Part shown: positions 1 to 6,421 of the stretch, one piece after another
Layout of the letters: each line of letters begins with the position of its first letter
How positions within the stretch are numbered: position 1 is the first letter of the stretch
NCBI GenBank assembly: GCA_023264075.1
Contig: JALQTG010000335.1
Span: 1 to 6,487, forward strand
Reading direction: 5' to 3'
DNA length: 6,487 nucleotides
From: Crocinitomicaceae bacterium
GTDB lineage: Bacteria; Bacteroidota; Bacteroidia; Flavobacteriales_D; Crocinitomicaceae
Translations under genes and position numbers: made by a program
The notes under the pieces: model-generated
Databases searched by the model: none
Told to the model about the DNA's origin: nothing
Seen by the model: the letters and a program-made list of their open reading frames with translations, nothing else

Positions 1-549
1 AAGCGCTTCGATAAAAAGATAGGATGGACCTTTCATGGGCATGAGGACGTTGGAGCACGAATGGTTCCGGGTATTTTTCGAAAATTAAGTTTACCGTTGA
101 ATGAAAAAATGAAATACGTTGAGAAAATGGTCCGCTTACACCTCCGTCCTATTGCGCTGGTTAAAGGAGACGTGACCGACTCTGCGATTCGACGATTACT
201 CAATGAGGCTGGAGATGACATCGACGACTTAATGTTGCTGTGTAATGCGGATATTACCTCTAAGAATGAATTTAAGGTAAAGAAATACAAAAAGAATTTT
301 GAGCTCGTTGAAGAAAAACTGCGTGAAGTAGAAGAAAAAGATCAAGTTCGAAATTTCCAACCTCCTGTGGATGGTAAATTGATTATGGAAACCTTCGATA
401 TTTATCCCTGTAATGAAATTGGAGTTATCAAGCAGCAAATCAAGGAGGCCATTCTTGATGGACAAATTCCAAATGAATTTGACGCCGCTTACACACTCAT
501 GCTAAAAATTGCGGCTGAGCTGGGATTAAAAGCAGTTAAAAAGAATTAG
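1..549 (+). CDS. cca: CCA-adding enzyme / HD-domain tRNA nucleotidyltransferase, C-terminal part (5' truncated by window)
   Basis: The reading frame is open from the first base, so the window holds the last 182 residues of a protein whose N-terminal nucleotidyltransferase head lies off the left edge. The first visible residues contain an HGHED motif (residues 12-16), followed by VGARM. This fits the metal-binding HD domain attached to Bacteroidota tRNA nucleotidyltransferases. Next come a helical tRNA-binding region (VTDSAIRRLL, then GDDIDDLMLLCNADITSKN), a charged helix, and an ending of the type IMETFDIYPCNEIG...IKEAILDGQIPNEFDAAY, typical of the C-terminus of this family. The enzyme adds or repairs the 3' CCA end of tRNAs in the cytoplasm, using CTP and ATP. 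The catalytic GxS and DxD motifs are not visible, so a poly(A) polymerase-type relative is possible. The first internal Met (codon 61-63) is not the real start, because it would cut the HD motif. The next gene follows after 25 bp in the same direction. Confidence 0.85.
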   Translation, partial: KRFDKKIGWTFHGHEDVGARMVPGIFRKLSLPLNEKMKYVEKMVRLHLRPIALVKGDVTDSAIRRLLNEAGDDIDDLMLLCNADITSKNEFKVKKYKKNFELVEEKLREVEEKDQVRNFQPPVDGKLIMETFDIYPCNEIGVIKQQIKEAILDGQIPNEFDAAYTLMLKIAAELGLKAVKKN

Positions 550-574
550 TTTTGCACTTTGATTTATAAACGAA

Positions 575-1126
575 ATGCCGGCATTAAAATTTAGAGTACT
601 ACTCGATAGTATAAAAAAAGAAGAGATTTTTAGAGATATCGTGATTGATGACTCGGATAATTTCCAATCGCTCTATACCTGTATTGTGGATTCTTTTGGA
701 TTCACGGATAATGAAATGGCGTCATTTTACGTCAGTGATTTCGAGTGGAACAAAGGTGACGAAATTAGTTTAATGGATATGAGTTTTGGAGAAGATGATT
801 CTCCAGTTGAAATCATGAGTAAGACATTGATCCGACATCATATCGAATCGCCTAAGCAGCGCTATATTCTCGTACACAACTTCATGGATATGTGGATCTT
901 CCTGCTGGAAATGCAAGAAATTAGCTCCTTAGAAGTGACAACACCGGAAGTAGTTTTAAGCGTTGGCGCTTTGACAGATGAACTGCGAAAAACCAAAACT
1001 CGAGAAAACGAAGACCTTCAGTTCGATACCGAGGAAATGGAGAAGGACGATGAATTCGACTTTGAAGATGATTACGACGAGGAGGACTTGGGTGACTTTT
1101 ACAACATGGACGAATTTGACATCTAA
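575..1126 (+). CDS. Plasmid pRiA4b ORF-3-like / IS1096 TnpR-like family protein with acidic tail
   Basis: This gene encodes 183 residues. Residues 1-115 have the layout of the pRiA4b ORF-3-like fold: a beta-strand start (MPALKFRVLL), a helix with SLYTCIVDSFGF, the segment MASFYVSDFEWNKGDEISLMDM (residues 48-69), and a later strand with YILVHNFMDMWIFLLEM (residues 97-113). Bacteroidota carry a chromosomal version of this family of similar length. No catalytic function is established for it. The tail is extremely acidic: 21 of the last 38 residues (146-183) are Asp or Glu. Despite the historical family name, nothing here suggests a transposon: there is no transposase, terminal repeat or target duplication. 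The start ATG lacks a Shine-Dalgarno sequence, as is usual in this phylum. Position 25 bp after the nucleotidyltransferase gene and a 1-base overlap with the methyltransferase point to one operon. Function is unknown. The family call is from recognition of the pattern, not a search. Confidence 0.7.
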   Translation: MPALKFRVLLDSIKKEEIFRDIVIDDSDNFQSLYTCIVDSFGFTDNEMASFYVSDFEWNKGDEISLMDMSFGEDDSPVEIMSKTLIRHHIESPKQRYILVHNFMDMWIFLLEMQEISSLEVTTPEVVLSVGALTDELRKTKTRENEDLQFDTEEMEKDDEFDFEDDYDEEDLGDFYNMDEFDI

Positions 1127-1836
1127 TGTTTTCAGACCCAATTAGCCATGCCCTTCACGACTACTTATTAGGCGCACGCGACCAAGAAATCATTGTTCAC
1201 TGCGATTTAGCAGAAGACGATGTCATGGAAGTGGATTACTTTTTCCGTGGAGACAACGACTTACCTTTCCCCGAGAAACTTGCTTTAGAGCGATGCGGAA
1301 AACGTGTATTAGATGTTGGAGCATGTGCAGGAGCGCATACCATCCCCCTAAATCAGAAAGGACACCAAGTAACGGCCATAGACATCTCAGAAGGAGCAGT
1401 AGATTATCTAAAAGATCAAGGCATTGATGCTCATCACACTTCCTTTCTTGCCTACGATGGCGGCCCTTTTGATACATTGTTGTTTTTAATGAATGGCATT
1501 GGTATTGCCGGAAAACTTAATCAATTAGATACTTTTCTTGAGCACTGCTCATCACTATTAACTCCTGGCGGAAATATCCTATGTGACTCTACAGATGTGC
1601 GTTATTTTTACGAAGATGAAGAGGGCGCTGTTTGGATGGACTTGAACGCCGCTTATTACGGGGAGTTTGCCTTTCAAATGGAATACAAAAATTCAAAAGG
1701 AAAATGGTTTAACTGGTTATACTTGGACCCTGAAACCTTGGAAAAACATGCCAAAGGAAAAGGTTTCACGTTTGAGTTACTGCATCAAGAAGGCGCCGAA
1801 TTTCTAGCCGAACTTAAAAAAGAAAAACTGAATTAG
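1126..1836 (+). CDS. Class I SAM-dependent methyltransferase
   Basis: This gene encodes 236 residues with a Rossmann-type methyltransferase core. Motif I, which binds S-adenosylmethionine, is VLDVGACAGAHT (residues 61-72). The acidic residue that would contact the ribose is D86 in TAIDIS. A strand FDTLLFLMNGIG (115-126) corresponds to motif IV, and LLTPGGNILCDSTDV (144-158) to the strand after motif IV. The N-terminal 55 residues, containing DYFFRGDNDLPFPEKLAL, probably form a cap that helps define the substrate. The motifs do not reveal the substrate. The glycine pattern and the NGIG rather than an NPPF/DPPY motif make a DNA or RNA base N-methyltransferase less likely than a small-molecule or protein enzyme, but this is inference. 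The start ATG overlaps the previous stop codon (TAATG), which suggests translational coupling. The gene ends 10 bp before the stop codon of the convergent PD40 gene. Confidence 0.85.
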   Translation: MFSDPISHALHDYLLGARDQEIIVHCDLAEDDVMEVDYFFRGDNDLPFPEKLALERCGKRVLDVGACAGAHTIPLNQKGHQVTAIDISEGAVDYLKDQGIDAHHTSFLAYDGGPFDTLLFLMNGIGIAGKLNQLDTFLEHCSSLLTPGGNILCDSTDVRYFYEDEEGAVWMDLNAAYYGEFAFQMEYKNSKGKWFNWLYLDPETLEKHAKGKGFTFELLHQEGAEFLAELKKEKLN

Positions 1837-1846
1837 TAGTCCTCCC

Positions 1847-3226
1847 TTAACGCGCTAAAGGTATAGACCATCCTTCAAGTGAAATCTCGTACATATCCAT
1901 ACTCGCTTTTTGACCTTGAACACGGTAGCTTGAGAAAAACGCCTTATTCATATCTTTGTAGTATTTAAAATGTGTATCGTTGTTCACCGAATTGAATTCA
2001 GGACCTAGATTTACTGGATTTCCCCATTCTCCATTTCCCAAGTTTTCTGTTACATAAATGTCATAGCCACCGATTCCATTCAACGCATCCGACGAGAAAA
2101 ACAAGAAACGACCGTCTGGAGTAATGTAGGGAGTTGTTTCATTCCCTGTGGTATTTATATTTTCAGGAAGCGGCTTAGCCTCTCCCCATTTCTTACCTAC
2201 ACGCTCTACCACATAAATATCCGACAAACTCTTCTCACCTCTTCGATCGCTCACAAAATACATCGTGTTTTCATCACCTGTTAGCGTCGGAGCGCCATCA
2301 AAAAATGAGGTATTTATTGTTTTATTCTTAATGGGACGTGCTCCATTCCATGTTCCTTTATTGGTGTATTCAGCAACACAAATATCTGAACTACGTGTTG
2401 GCTTTTTAATGTCCAAAACAGAAGTATTCAATGTAACATACATTGTATTTCCATCCGCGGAAATAAAACTCACTGCATCAAACCCTTCAGTGTTTAACCT
2501 CCCCAAATCATTACTGATGGAATCCCATTCCTCGTATTCTGAATTCCACTTAGCACGGTATATATCTTCAAAGTACACTTGGTCATCTGGATTCAAACCT
2601 CCTCCTTTTGTATCTGGCCGTCTAGAAACGAAGTAAAACTCATCCTTTCCCCGAAAAGTAGGTGCATAGTCATTGTATCCTGAATTAATTTCATCGGAGA
2701 AAAGTTTCTTCTCATATTTCATTTCGGCCCCTTGTAATTCAAGGGCTAACAATACTTCTTCCTTTTTTTGTTGAATATTGAATACTGCGGCTTTGTTCGG
2801 CTTCATTTGCATCAATGCTAAATCATAATTCATCCGAGCAGAATCCAATATATTCTGACGGTGATACGCTTCTGCCAATAATAAAAACACCTCTCCATCC
2901 GTTGCATCACTCAATTCTTCTGCAATAAGCGCATACTGAAGTGCATATCCGTAGCTCGCTAACGTGTAGTGTGTCTTTCCTATCCAGTATGCCGCACGTG
3001 AACTATACTTATCTTTCACATAGGCTTGTCTGAACTTTGTTAATGCGTCTCGCGATTTTCCGGCGAACAACAATTTTTTTCCTTCATCAATCAGAAATGT
3101 TGCCGCTGTGCGGTCTACGAGGCTACTTGTAGAGTCTGGAGGTGTAATTGGTGAATGAGCTATTGCCTTCGCTGCAGTCACCATAAAACTTAAGCATAAT
3201 AGTGTTAAAAGTATTAACCCTTTCAT
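1847..3226 (-). CDS. Exported TPR and PD40 (WD40-like beta-propeller) protein without OmpA domain
   Basis: This gene encodes 459 residues. The N-terminus is a signal peptide (MKGLILLTLLCLSFMVTAAKAIA), probably cut near residues 21-23. There is no proper lipobox, so it is likely a soluble periplasmic or surface protein. Residues about 40-165 are helical and TPR-like (IDEGKKLLFAGKSRDALTKF, AAYWIGKTHYTLASYGYALQ, FLLLAEAYHRQNILDSARMNY). From about 185 on there are repeated PD40 blades: YAPTFRGKDEFYFVSRRPD, FDAVSFISADGNTMYVTLN, GAPTLTGDENTMYFVSDRRG, TTPYITPDGRFLFFSSD, and a final HFKYYKDMNKAFFSSYR. This TPR plus PD40 order is known from PorE-like and OmpA-family proteins of Bacteroidota, which usually go on to a C-terminal OmpA peptidoglycan-binding domain. 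Here the protein stops after the propeller. A role in envelope complexes or gliding/secretion is possible, but nothing here proves it. It lies 103 bp downstream of the EI24 gene on the same strand. Confidence 0.8.
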   Translation of the reverse strand: MKGLILLTLLCLSFMVTAAKAIAHSPITPPDSTSSLVDRTAATFLIDEGKKLLFAGKSRDALTKFRQAYVKDKYSSRAAYWIGKTHYTLASYGYALQYALIAEELSDATDGEVFLLLAEAYHRQNILDSARMNYDLALMQMKPNKAAVFNIQQKKEEVLLALELQGAEMKYEKKLFSDEINSGYNDYAPTFRGKDEFYFVSRRPDTKGGGLNPDDQVYFEDIYRAKWNSEYEEWDSISNDLGRLNTEGFDAVSFISADGNTMYVTLNTSVLDIKKPTRSSDICVAEYTNKGTWNGARPIKNKTINTSFFDGAPTLTGDENTMYFVSDRRGEKSLSDIYVVERVGKKWGEAKPLPENINTTGNETTPYITPDGRFLFFSSDALNGIGGYDIYVTENLGNGEWGNPVNLGPEFNSVNNDTHFKYYKDMNKAFFSSYRVQGQKASMDMYEISLEGWSIPLAR

Positions 3227-3250
3227 AATAATAGGTTTTCAGAAATTAAA

Positions 3251-3258
3251 CAAAGAAA
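3251..3258 (-). promoter_or_regulatory. Possible -7 element for the TPR/PD40 gene
   Basis: On the minus strand this reads TTTCTTTG, one mismatch from the Bacteroidota -7 consensus TAnnTTTG, and it sits 24 bp before the start codon of the TPR/PD40 gene. No good -33 TTG is visible; CTG is found at about the right distance. The region is very AT-rich, so a chance match is quite possible. Confidence 0.25.
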
Positions 3259-3329
3259 AGTGTTTCTTTTTGATTTTCAGGTGTGAATTTAATAAAAAAT
3301 CATACCAACCTTTTTATTGTGTTCAATTA

Positions 3330-4232
3330 TTATTCTTCGTCTCGGTAGCGATCGGATACAATGTTCTCATGCCCACGTGCCTTTTGTGACCATTTGTTGG
3401 AACTTAAATCCACCAATTCGTGCATTGACAATGTGGCAGCCACAATGGCCAAAATTGGAGAAACCGATGCTAAAAACCATAGCAAAACTTGCAATAGACT
3501 AACTCCAAGCGTTTCAAACGGAGCTTCTAAGAAATTGGAATAATCGAGCATCACCCCAATATCTACCGGGACAAGAATCATCAGTGAATAGACGCTTCCT
3601 ATAGCTATCGCCAAGCCTCGATGATTCCGCATAAAATGTATACTTTGATCAATATCTAGTCTTCGTCGTTCGTTGATGTAATCAATAAAACTAAACCCAT
3701 AATAAAAAAAGGCGATGAAATACGTTAGGTAAAATATGGGGGATGATGTCGGATTCTCCCATCCGAAAAAAGTAACCAACAATATGATGGACAGAAAAAT
3801 ATATTCCCACATGATATTTCGCAAAGCAATCCGCACACCTCGCTTAACATCGTGAATGGTTTGTTGGAGGCTGAAAGGATATTTATTACCTGTTAACTCC
3901 TTCTCTACTTTTTCCGATAGAATCGAAAATAAGGGCGACAATAAAATCACGACAATGTACTTCGAAAATTTCATTAAGGTAAGTCCCAGAAATATACTGA
4001 TTAAAAGCTTAATGATGAACCAAATGGTGTCGTTCATCGTCACGCATTCTAAACATCCTTTTTGAGGATCCCACGAAGCTTGCCAGTGAGACACCTCTGA
4101 ACCGATAAAATAAATCACTAACATCAACAACGCCGGAATCGGAAAGTACCAATACAATTTGTGTGTTCGGATATAACCGATGGCTTTGCCGTAATTGCGA
4201 AAACCTAAACCTAGCTGACGTAAAAAATTCAT
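3330..4232 (-). CDS. EI24/CysZ-like multi-pass inner membrane protein
   Basis: This gene encodes 300 residues and is strongly hydrophobic. Likely membrane segments lie near residues 27-44 (WYFPIPALLMLVIYFIG), 69-105 (two adjacent stretches), 142-157, 164-184, 205-229 and 252-278. The motif SPLFSILSEKVE (99-110), just after a membrane segment, and the N-terminal GLGFRNYGKAIGYIRTHKLYWYFPIP are typical of the EI24 domain family, which includes the sulfate permease CysZ of proteobacteria. Bacteroidota homologues are mostly of unknown transport specificity, so the cysZ name is not assigned. The loop after the first segment holds a CxxC pair (C60 and C63) that could bind metal or form a disulfide. 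No sulfate-assimilation gene is nearby to support a sulfate role. The gene is divergent from purB and lies upstream of the TPR/PD40 gene; co-transcription of those two is possible but the 103-bp gap leaves it open. Confidence 0.8.
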   Translation of the reverse strand: MNFLRQLGLGFRNYGKAIGYIRTHKLYWYFPIPALLMLVIYFIGSEVSHWQASWDPQKGCLECVTMNDTIWFIIKLLISIFLGLTLMKFSKYIVVILLSPLFSILSEKVEKELTGNKYPFSLQQTIHDVKRGVRIALRNIMWEYIFLSIILLVTFFGWENPTSSPIFYLTYFIAFFYYGFSFIDYINERRRLDIDQSIHFMRNHRGLAIAIGSVYSLMILVPVDIGVMLDYSNFLEAPFETLGVSLLQVLLWFLASVSPILAIVAATLSMHELVDLSSNKWSQKARGHENIVSDRYRDEE

Positions 4233-4258
4233 TAATCAATTTAAATCTCAAAATTACA

Positions 4259-4266
4259 CAAAGTTA
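4259..4266 (-). promoter_or_regulatory. Possible -7 element for the EI24-family gene
   Basis: On the minus strand this reads TAACTTTG, an exact match to the Bacteroidota -7 consensus TAnnTTTG. It lies 26 bp before the ATG, giving a short leader. No TTG is seen at the expected -33 distance; a CTG lies about 18 bases upstream of the element. It is supported by motif and position only. Confidence 0.45.
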
Positions 4267-4394
4267 TTAATTAAAAAGTCTCAGGCGGGAAAGTGGAATA
4301 GTTCAAAGTAAAAAGTGGACCTATGGATTTCTTCGTCACCAAACCTCTTTTCAGTTTAGGTCTTTCATACTTTTAAACTTTAAGACTAATTTAG

Positions 4395-4402
4395 TATCTT
4401 CG
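4395..4402 (+). promoter_or_regulatory. Likely -7 element of the purB promoter
   Basis: The sequence TATCTTCG followed by CACC is one base away from the TAnnTTTG consensus of the primary sigma factor in Bacteroidota, where TATCTTTGCA-type boxes are common. It lies 22 bp before the purB ATG, so the transcript would have a leader of roughly 15 bases or fewer. No clear -33 TTG is present in the AT-rich stretch upstream. An imperfect inverted repeat (4356-4364 with 4382-4389) covers the area just before this element. Confidence 0.5.
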
Positions 4403-4424
4403 CACCTCATTATGAAATCGAGTT

Positions 4425-5768
4425 ATGGAACTGAATAAATTAACAGCAATTTCTCCAATCGACGGCAGATATAGAGGTAAAGTAGACGAATTGGCGCAGT
4501 ATTTCTCAGAATTCGGCTTAATAAAATACCGCGTACTAGTCGAAGTAGAATACCTCATTGCACTGGTTAATTTAGGCATCGCTCCACTTCAAGACTTCCC
4601 GAAGGACCGTTTTGAAGATTTACGTGCAATCTATACCAATTTTACAGAAGCTGATGCCCTAGAAATAAAAGCAACTGAGCGGGTAACCAATCACGATGTG
4701 AAGGCAGTGGAGTATTTCCTAAAGAATAAAATGAATGCACTTGGGTTAGAAAAGCAGTTGGAATTTGTTCATTTTGGACTCACCTCCCAAGATATCAATA
4801 ATACGTCTATTCCACTTTCACTAAAAGAAGCTATAGTGAATGTTTACATTCCCATGCTTGAAAAAGTAATTAACAAATTAACAGGATACGCAACTGATTG
4901 GAAAGACATTGCTATGCTCGCAAAAACACACGGTCAACCTGCATCTCCTACCCGACTTGGGAAAGAAATCTATGTATTTGTTGAGCGTCTTACCATTCAA
5001 TTAAATCAATTGCGTCAAATTCCGTTTTCTGCTAAATTCGGTGGAGCTACGGGAAATTTGAATGCACACCATGTCGCTTTTCCTCAACATAATTGGGTCG
5101 ACTTCGCAAATAACTTTGTACAGCAATCCCTTGGGTTAAGCAGAAGTCAAACCACCACTCAAATTGAACACTACGATAATTTAGCGGCGTTGTTTGACTG
5201 TTTGAAACGGATCAACACTATTTTGATTGATTTGGACCGGGACATGTGGACTTACATCTCCATGGAGTATTTCAAACAAAAATTGAAAGAAGGAGAGGTC
5301 GGTTCTAGTGCTATGCCACATAAAGTAAATCCTATCGACTTTGAAAACTCGGAGGGAAACTTGGGTATTGCCAACGCGATTTACGAGCACTTATCCGCTA
5401 AACTTCCAATTTCCAGATTACAACGAGACTTGACAGATTCTACCGTTTTGAGAAATATAGGTATTCCAATTGCTCATGCTCTATTAGGAATGAAATCAAC
5501 CCTCGTTGGTTTAGATAAACTTTTATTAAACGAAGTCGCCTTAGCCCATGATTTAGAAAACAATTGGGCAGTTGTAGCCGAGGCAATTCAGACCATATTG
5601 AGAAGAGAAGGATTCCCAAAACCATATGAAGCGCTGAAAGGTCTTACTCGTAAAAATGAGAAAGTGACGCAACTCACAGTGCATGATTTTATTGATACCT
5701 TGTCAGTAAGCGATACATTAAAAGAAGAGTTGAAAAAGATTGCACCTTCTAATTATACAGGTGTATAG
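4425..5768 (+). CDS. purB: Adenylosuccinate lyase
   Basis: This gene encodes 447 residues, close to the 456 of E. coli PurB, and looks complete. The enzyme is cytoplasmic and acts twice in purine synthesis: it cleaves SAICAR to AICAR plus fumarate, and adenylosuccinate to AMP plus fumarate. Family motifs are all visible. ELNKLTAISPIDGRY forms the N-terminus. TNHDVKAVEYFLK (88-100) carries the conserved His-Asp. TSQDINN (120-126) and THGQPASPT (168-176) follow, with H169 matching the catalytic histidine. The fumarase/aspartase superfamily signature GSSAMPHKVNPIDFENSEGN (293-312) carries the catalytic serine in the flexible loop. LQRDLTDSTVLRN (332-344) is also conserved. The high similarity to the E. 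coli-type branch (IDFENSEGNLG, RDLTDST) rather than the shorter Bacillus-type branch is clear by eye. It stands alone, divergent from the EI24 gene and without other pur genes next to it. No obvious hairpin terminator follows the stop codon, only AT-rich sequence. Confidence 0.97.
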   Translation: MELNKLTAISPIDGRYRGKVDELAQYFSEFGLIKYRVLVEVEYLIALVNLGIAPLQDFPKDRFEDLRAIYTNFTEADALEIKATERVTNHDVKAVEYFLKNKMNALGLEKQLEFVHFGLTSQDINNTSIPLSLKEAIVNVYIPMLEKVINKLTGYATDWKDIAMLAKTHGQPASPTRLGKEIYVFVERLTIQLNQLRQIPFSAKFGGATGNLNAHHVAFPQHNWVDFANNFVQQSLGLSRSQTTTQIEHYDNLAALFDCLKRINTILIDLDRDMWTYISMEYFKQKLKEGEVGSSAMPHKVNPIDFENSEGNLGIANAIYEHLSAKLPISRLQRDLTDSTVLRNIGIPIAHALLGMKSTLVGLDKLLLNEVALAHDLENNWAVVAEAIQTILRREGFPKPYEALKGLTRKNEKVTQLTVHDFIDTLSVSDTLKEELKKIAPSNYTGV

Positions 5769-5835
5769 TTTTGCGTTAGTATAAGAAAATATATTTTTAA
5801 TTATTTATAACATCATTTGATTAAAATTCCAACGA

Positions 5836-6257
5836 ATGAGAATACTATCTAAAATTATCTATGTATTGTAATAGTACTTTTAACAGCTCGTATTAGTCTT
5901 AGCCAAGATAATATTGTCATCCCATTAGGCAAACCACTTGAAGTAGAAGTGCCTGTTGAGTATACATTTAAAGCAGGGACGGAAAACATCAACAAAACGT
6001 TATATGTTAAGTTTCGAATAGATGACTTAAAAGTAGTTCACAAGCCCTTAAAGCAGTTTGTTGGAGGGTCAACAACGAATAAAACCTCACTATTTCAAGC
6101 CTATAGGATTGAATTGCTAAGGGTACTTGGAGAGATCAATTCAACGCCTGTTGCCCTATCTATTGGTGTCGGCTTAGAGAACAACAATTACAAATTCAAT
6201 GATTATGAGTATCGAATGAAGCATTTCCTTTTTCAAGTGCGGATTTTCTACCTATAG
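5836..6257 (+). pseudogene. Frameshifted gene for a small secreted protein of unknown family
   Basis: From GTG at 5949 there is an open frame of 102 codons, but the frame is open further upstream to a stop at 5850-5852 and has no ATG there. Translating that upstream part gives IVIVLLTARISLSQDNIVIPLGKPLEVE, which looks like the hydrophobic core and cleavage region of a signal peptide. An ATG at 5836 in another frame gives MRILSKIIYV before a stop at 5869. Joining the two by a -1 shift (one lost base or two gained) near 5860-5868 gives a normal signal peptide followed by a mature protein beginning near QDN. The mature part (LYVKFRIDDLKVVHKPLKQF, YRIELLRVLGEINSTPVALS) has ordinary protein composition but no family I recognise. 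A second shift may exist at the run of five T at 6229-6233: the frame entered there stays open to 6346 and would replace the short ending QVRIFYL. A sequencing error cannot be excluded. Confidence 0.55.
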
Positions 6258-6325
6258 GCATATTAATAAATTATCCGATTTTTAATTATCTGTGGTGTCT
6301 TCTATTCCATATCCATACATTTGAA

Positions 6326-6366
6326 ACTCTTCCATCCGTCAGCTGAAGGGCAGTACCATCAGCGCA
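6326..6366 (-). repeat. 5S rRNA-like fragment (relic) outside the rRNA operon
   Basis: Bases 6346-6366 are identical over 21 bp to bases 6452-6472 inside the true 5S gene at the window end, in the same orientation and 106 bp apart. Similarity continues more weakly to the left: 6326-6345 aligns with 6436-6451 (ACTCT, CCA, CC and TCA shared) with a few substitutions and a net 4-base insertion. Read on the minus strand this corresponds to the GAUGGUACUGCCCUU arm and the following GGAAGAGU region of 5S rRNA. The remaining parts of a 5S gene are absent, so it cannot make a functional 5S rRNA. It lies beyond the terminator hairpin, on the downstream side of the operon. Confidence 0.75.
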
Positions 6367-6382
6367 CAAAATAATATAAATA

Positions 6383-6417
6383 AAAAATCCCCACACAAAA
6401 AATGTATGGGGATTTTT
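6383..6417 (-). terminator. Rho-independent terminator of the rRNA operon
   Basis: Arms 6383-6397 and 6403-6417 form a 15-bp stem around a 5-base loop. As RNA from the minus strand it has one G·U pair (6394/6406), a CCCC/GGGG core and an A5/U5 base so that the 3' arm ends in a U run. It starts only a few bases after the 3' end of the 5S rRNA, as expected at the end of an rRNA operon. The A/T symmetry means it might also stop transcripts coming from the left. Confidence 0.85.
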
Positions 6418-6421
6418 AAAA

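Noticed and set aside
33..290. Minus-strand open frame of 85 codons opposite the first gene
   Set aside because: It is antisense to the well-supported tRNA nucleotidyltransferase frame and shows no protein-like features of its own.
575..1126. Mobile element suggested by the IS1096/TnpR and plasmid family names
   Set aside because: The family name is historical. There is no transposase, inverted repeat or target-site duplication, and the gene sits tightly inside an operon-like run.
1837..1846. Bidirectional terminator between the convergent methyltransferase and PD40 genes
   Set aside because: Only 10 bp separate the stops and no GC-rich hairpin is seen there or just inside either gene end.
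2265..2636. Open frame of 123 codons on the + strand
   Set aside because: It lies wholly antisense to the PD40 gene, whose blades are clear in the other strand, and its translation has no recognisable domain.
3291..3318. Hairpin AATAAAAA / TTTTTATT between the EI24 and PD40 genes as a terminator
   Set aside because: The stem is made only of A-T pairs around a long loop, so it would be weak; it is not distinguishable from AT-rich background.
5853..5870. Programmed -1 ribosomal frameshift joining MRILSKIIYV to IVIVLLTARIS
   Set aside because: No X XXY YYZ slippery heptamer in the right phase and no evident downstream pseudoknot; mutation or read error is simpler.
5949..6257. A complete 102-residue protein starting at GTG 5949
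   Set aside because: The open frame extends upstream into a signal-peptide-like sequence, so 5949 is very likely an internal codon of a broken gene rather than a real start.
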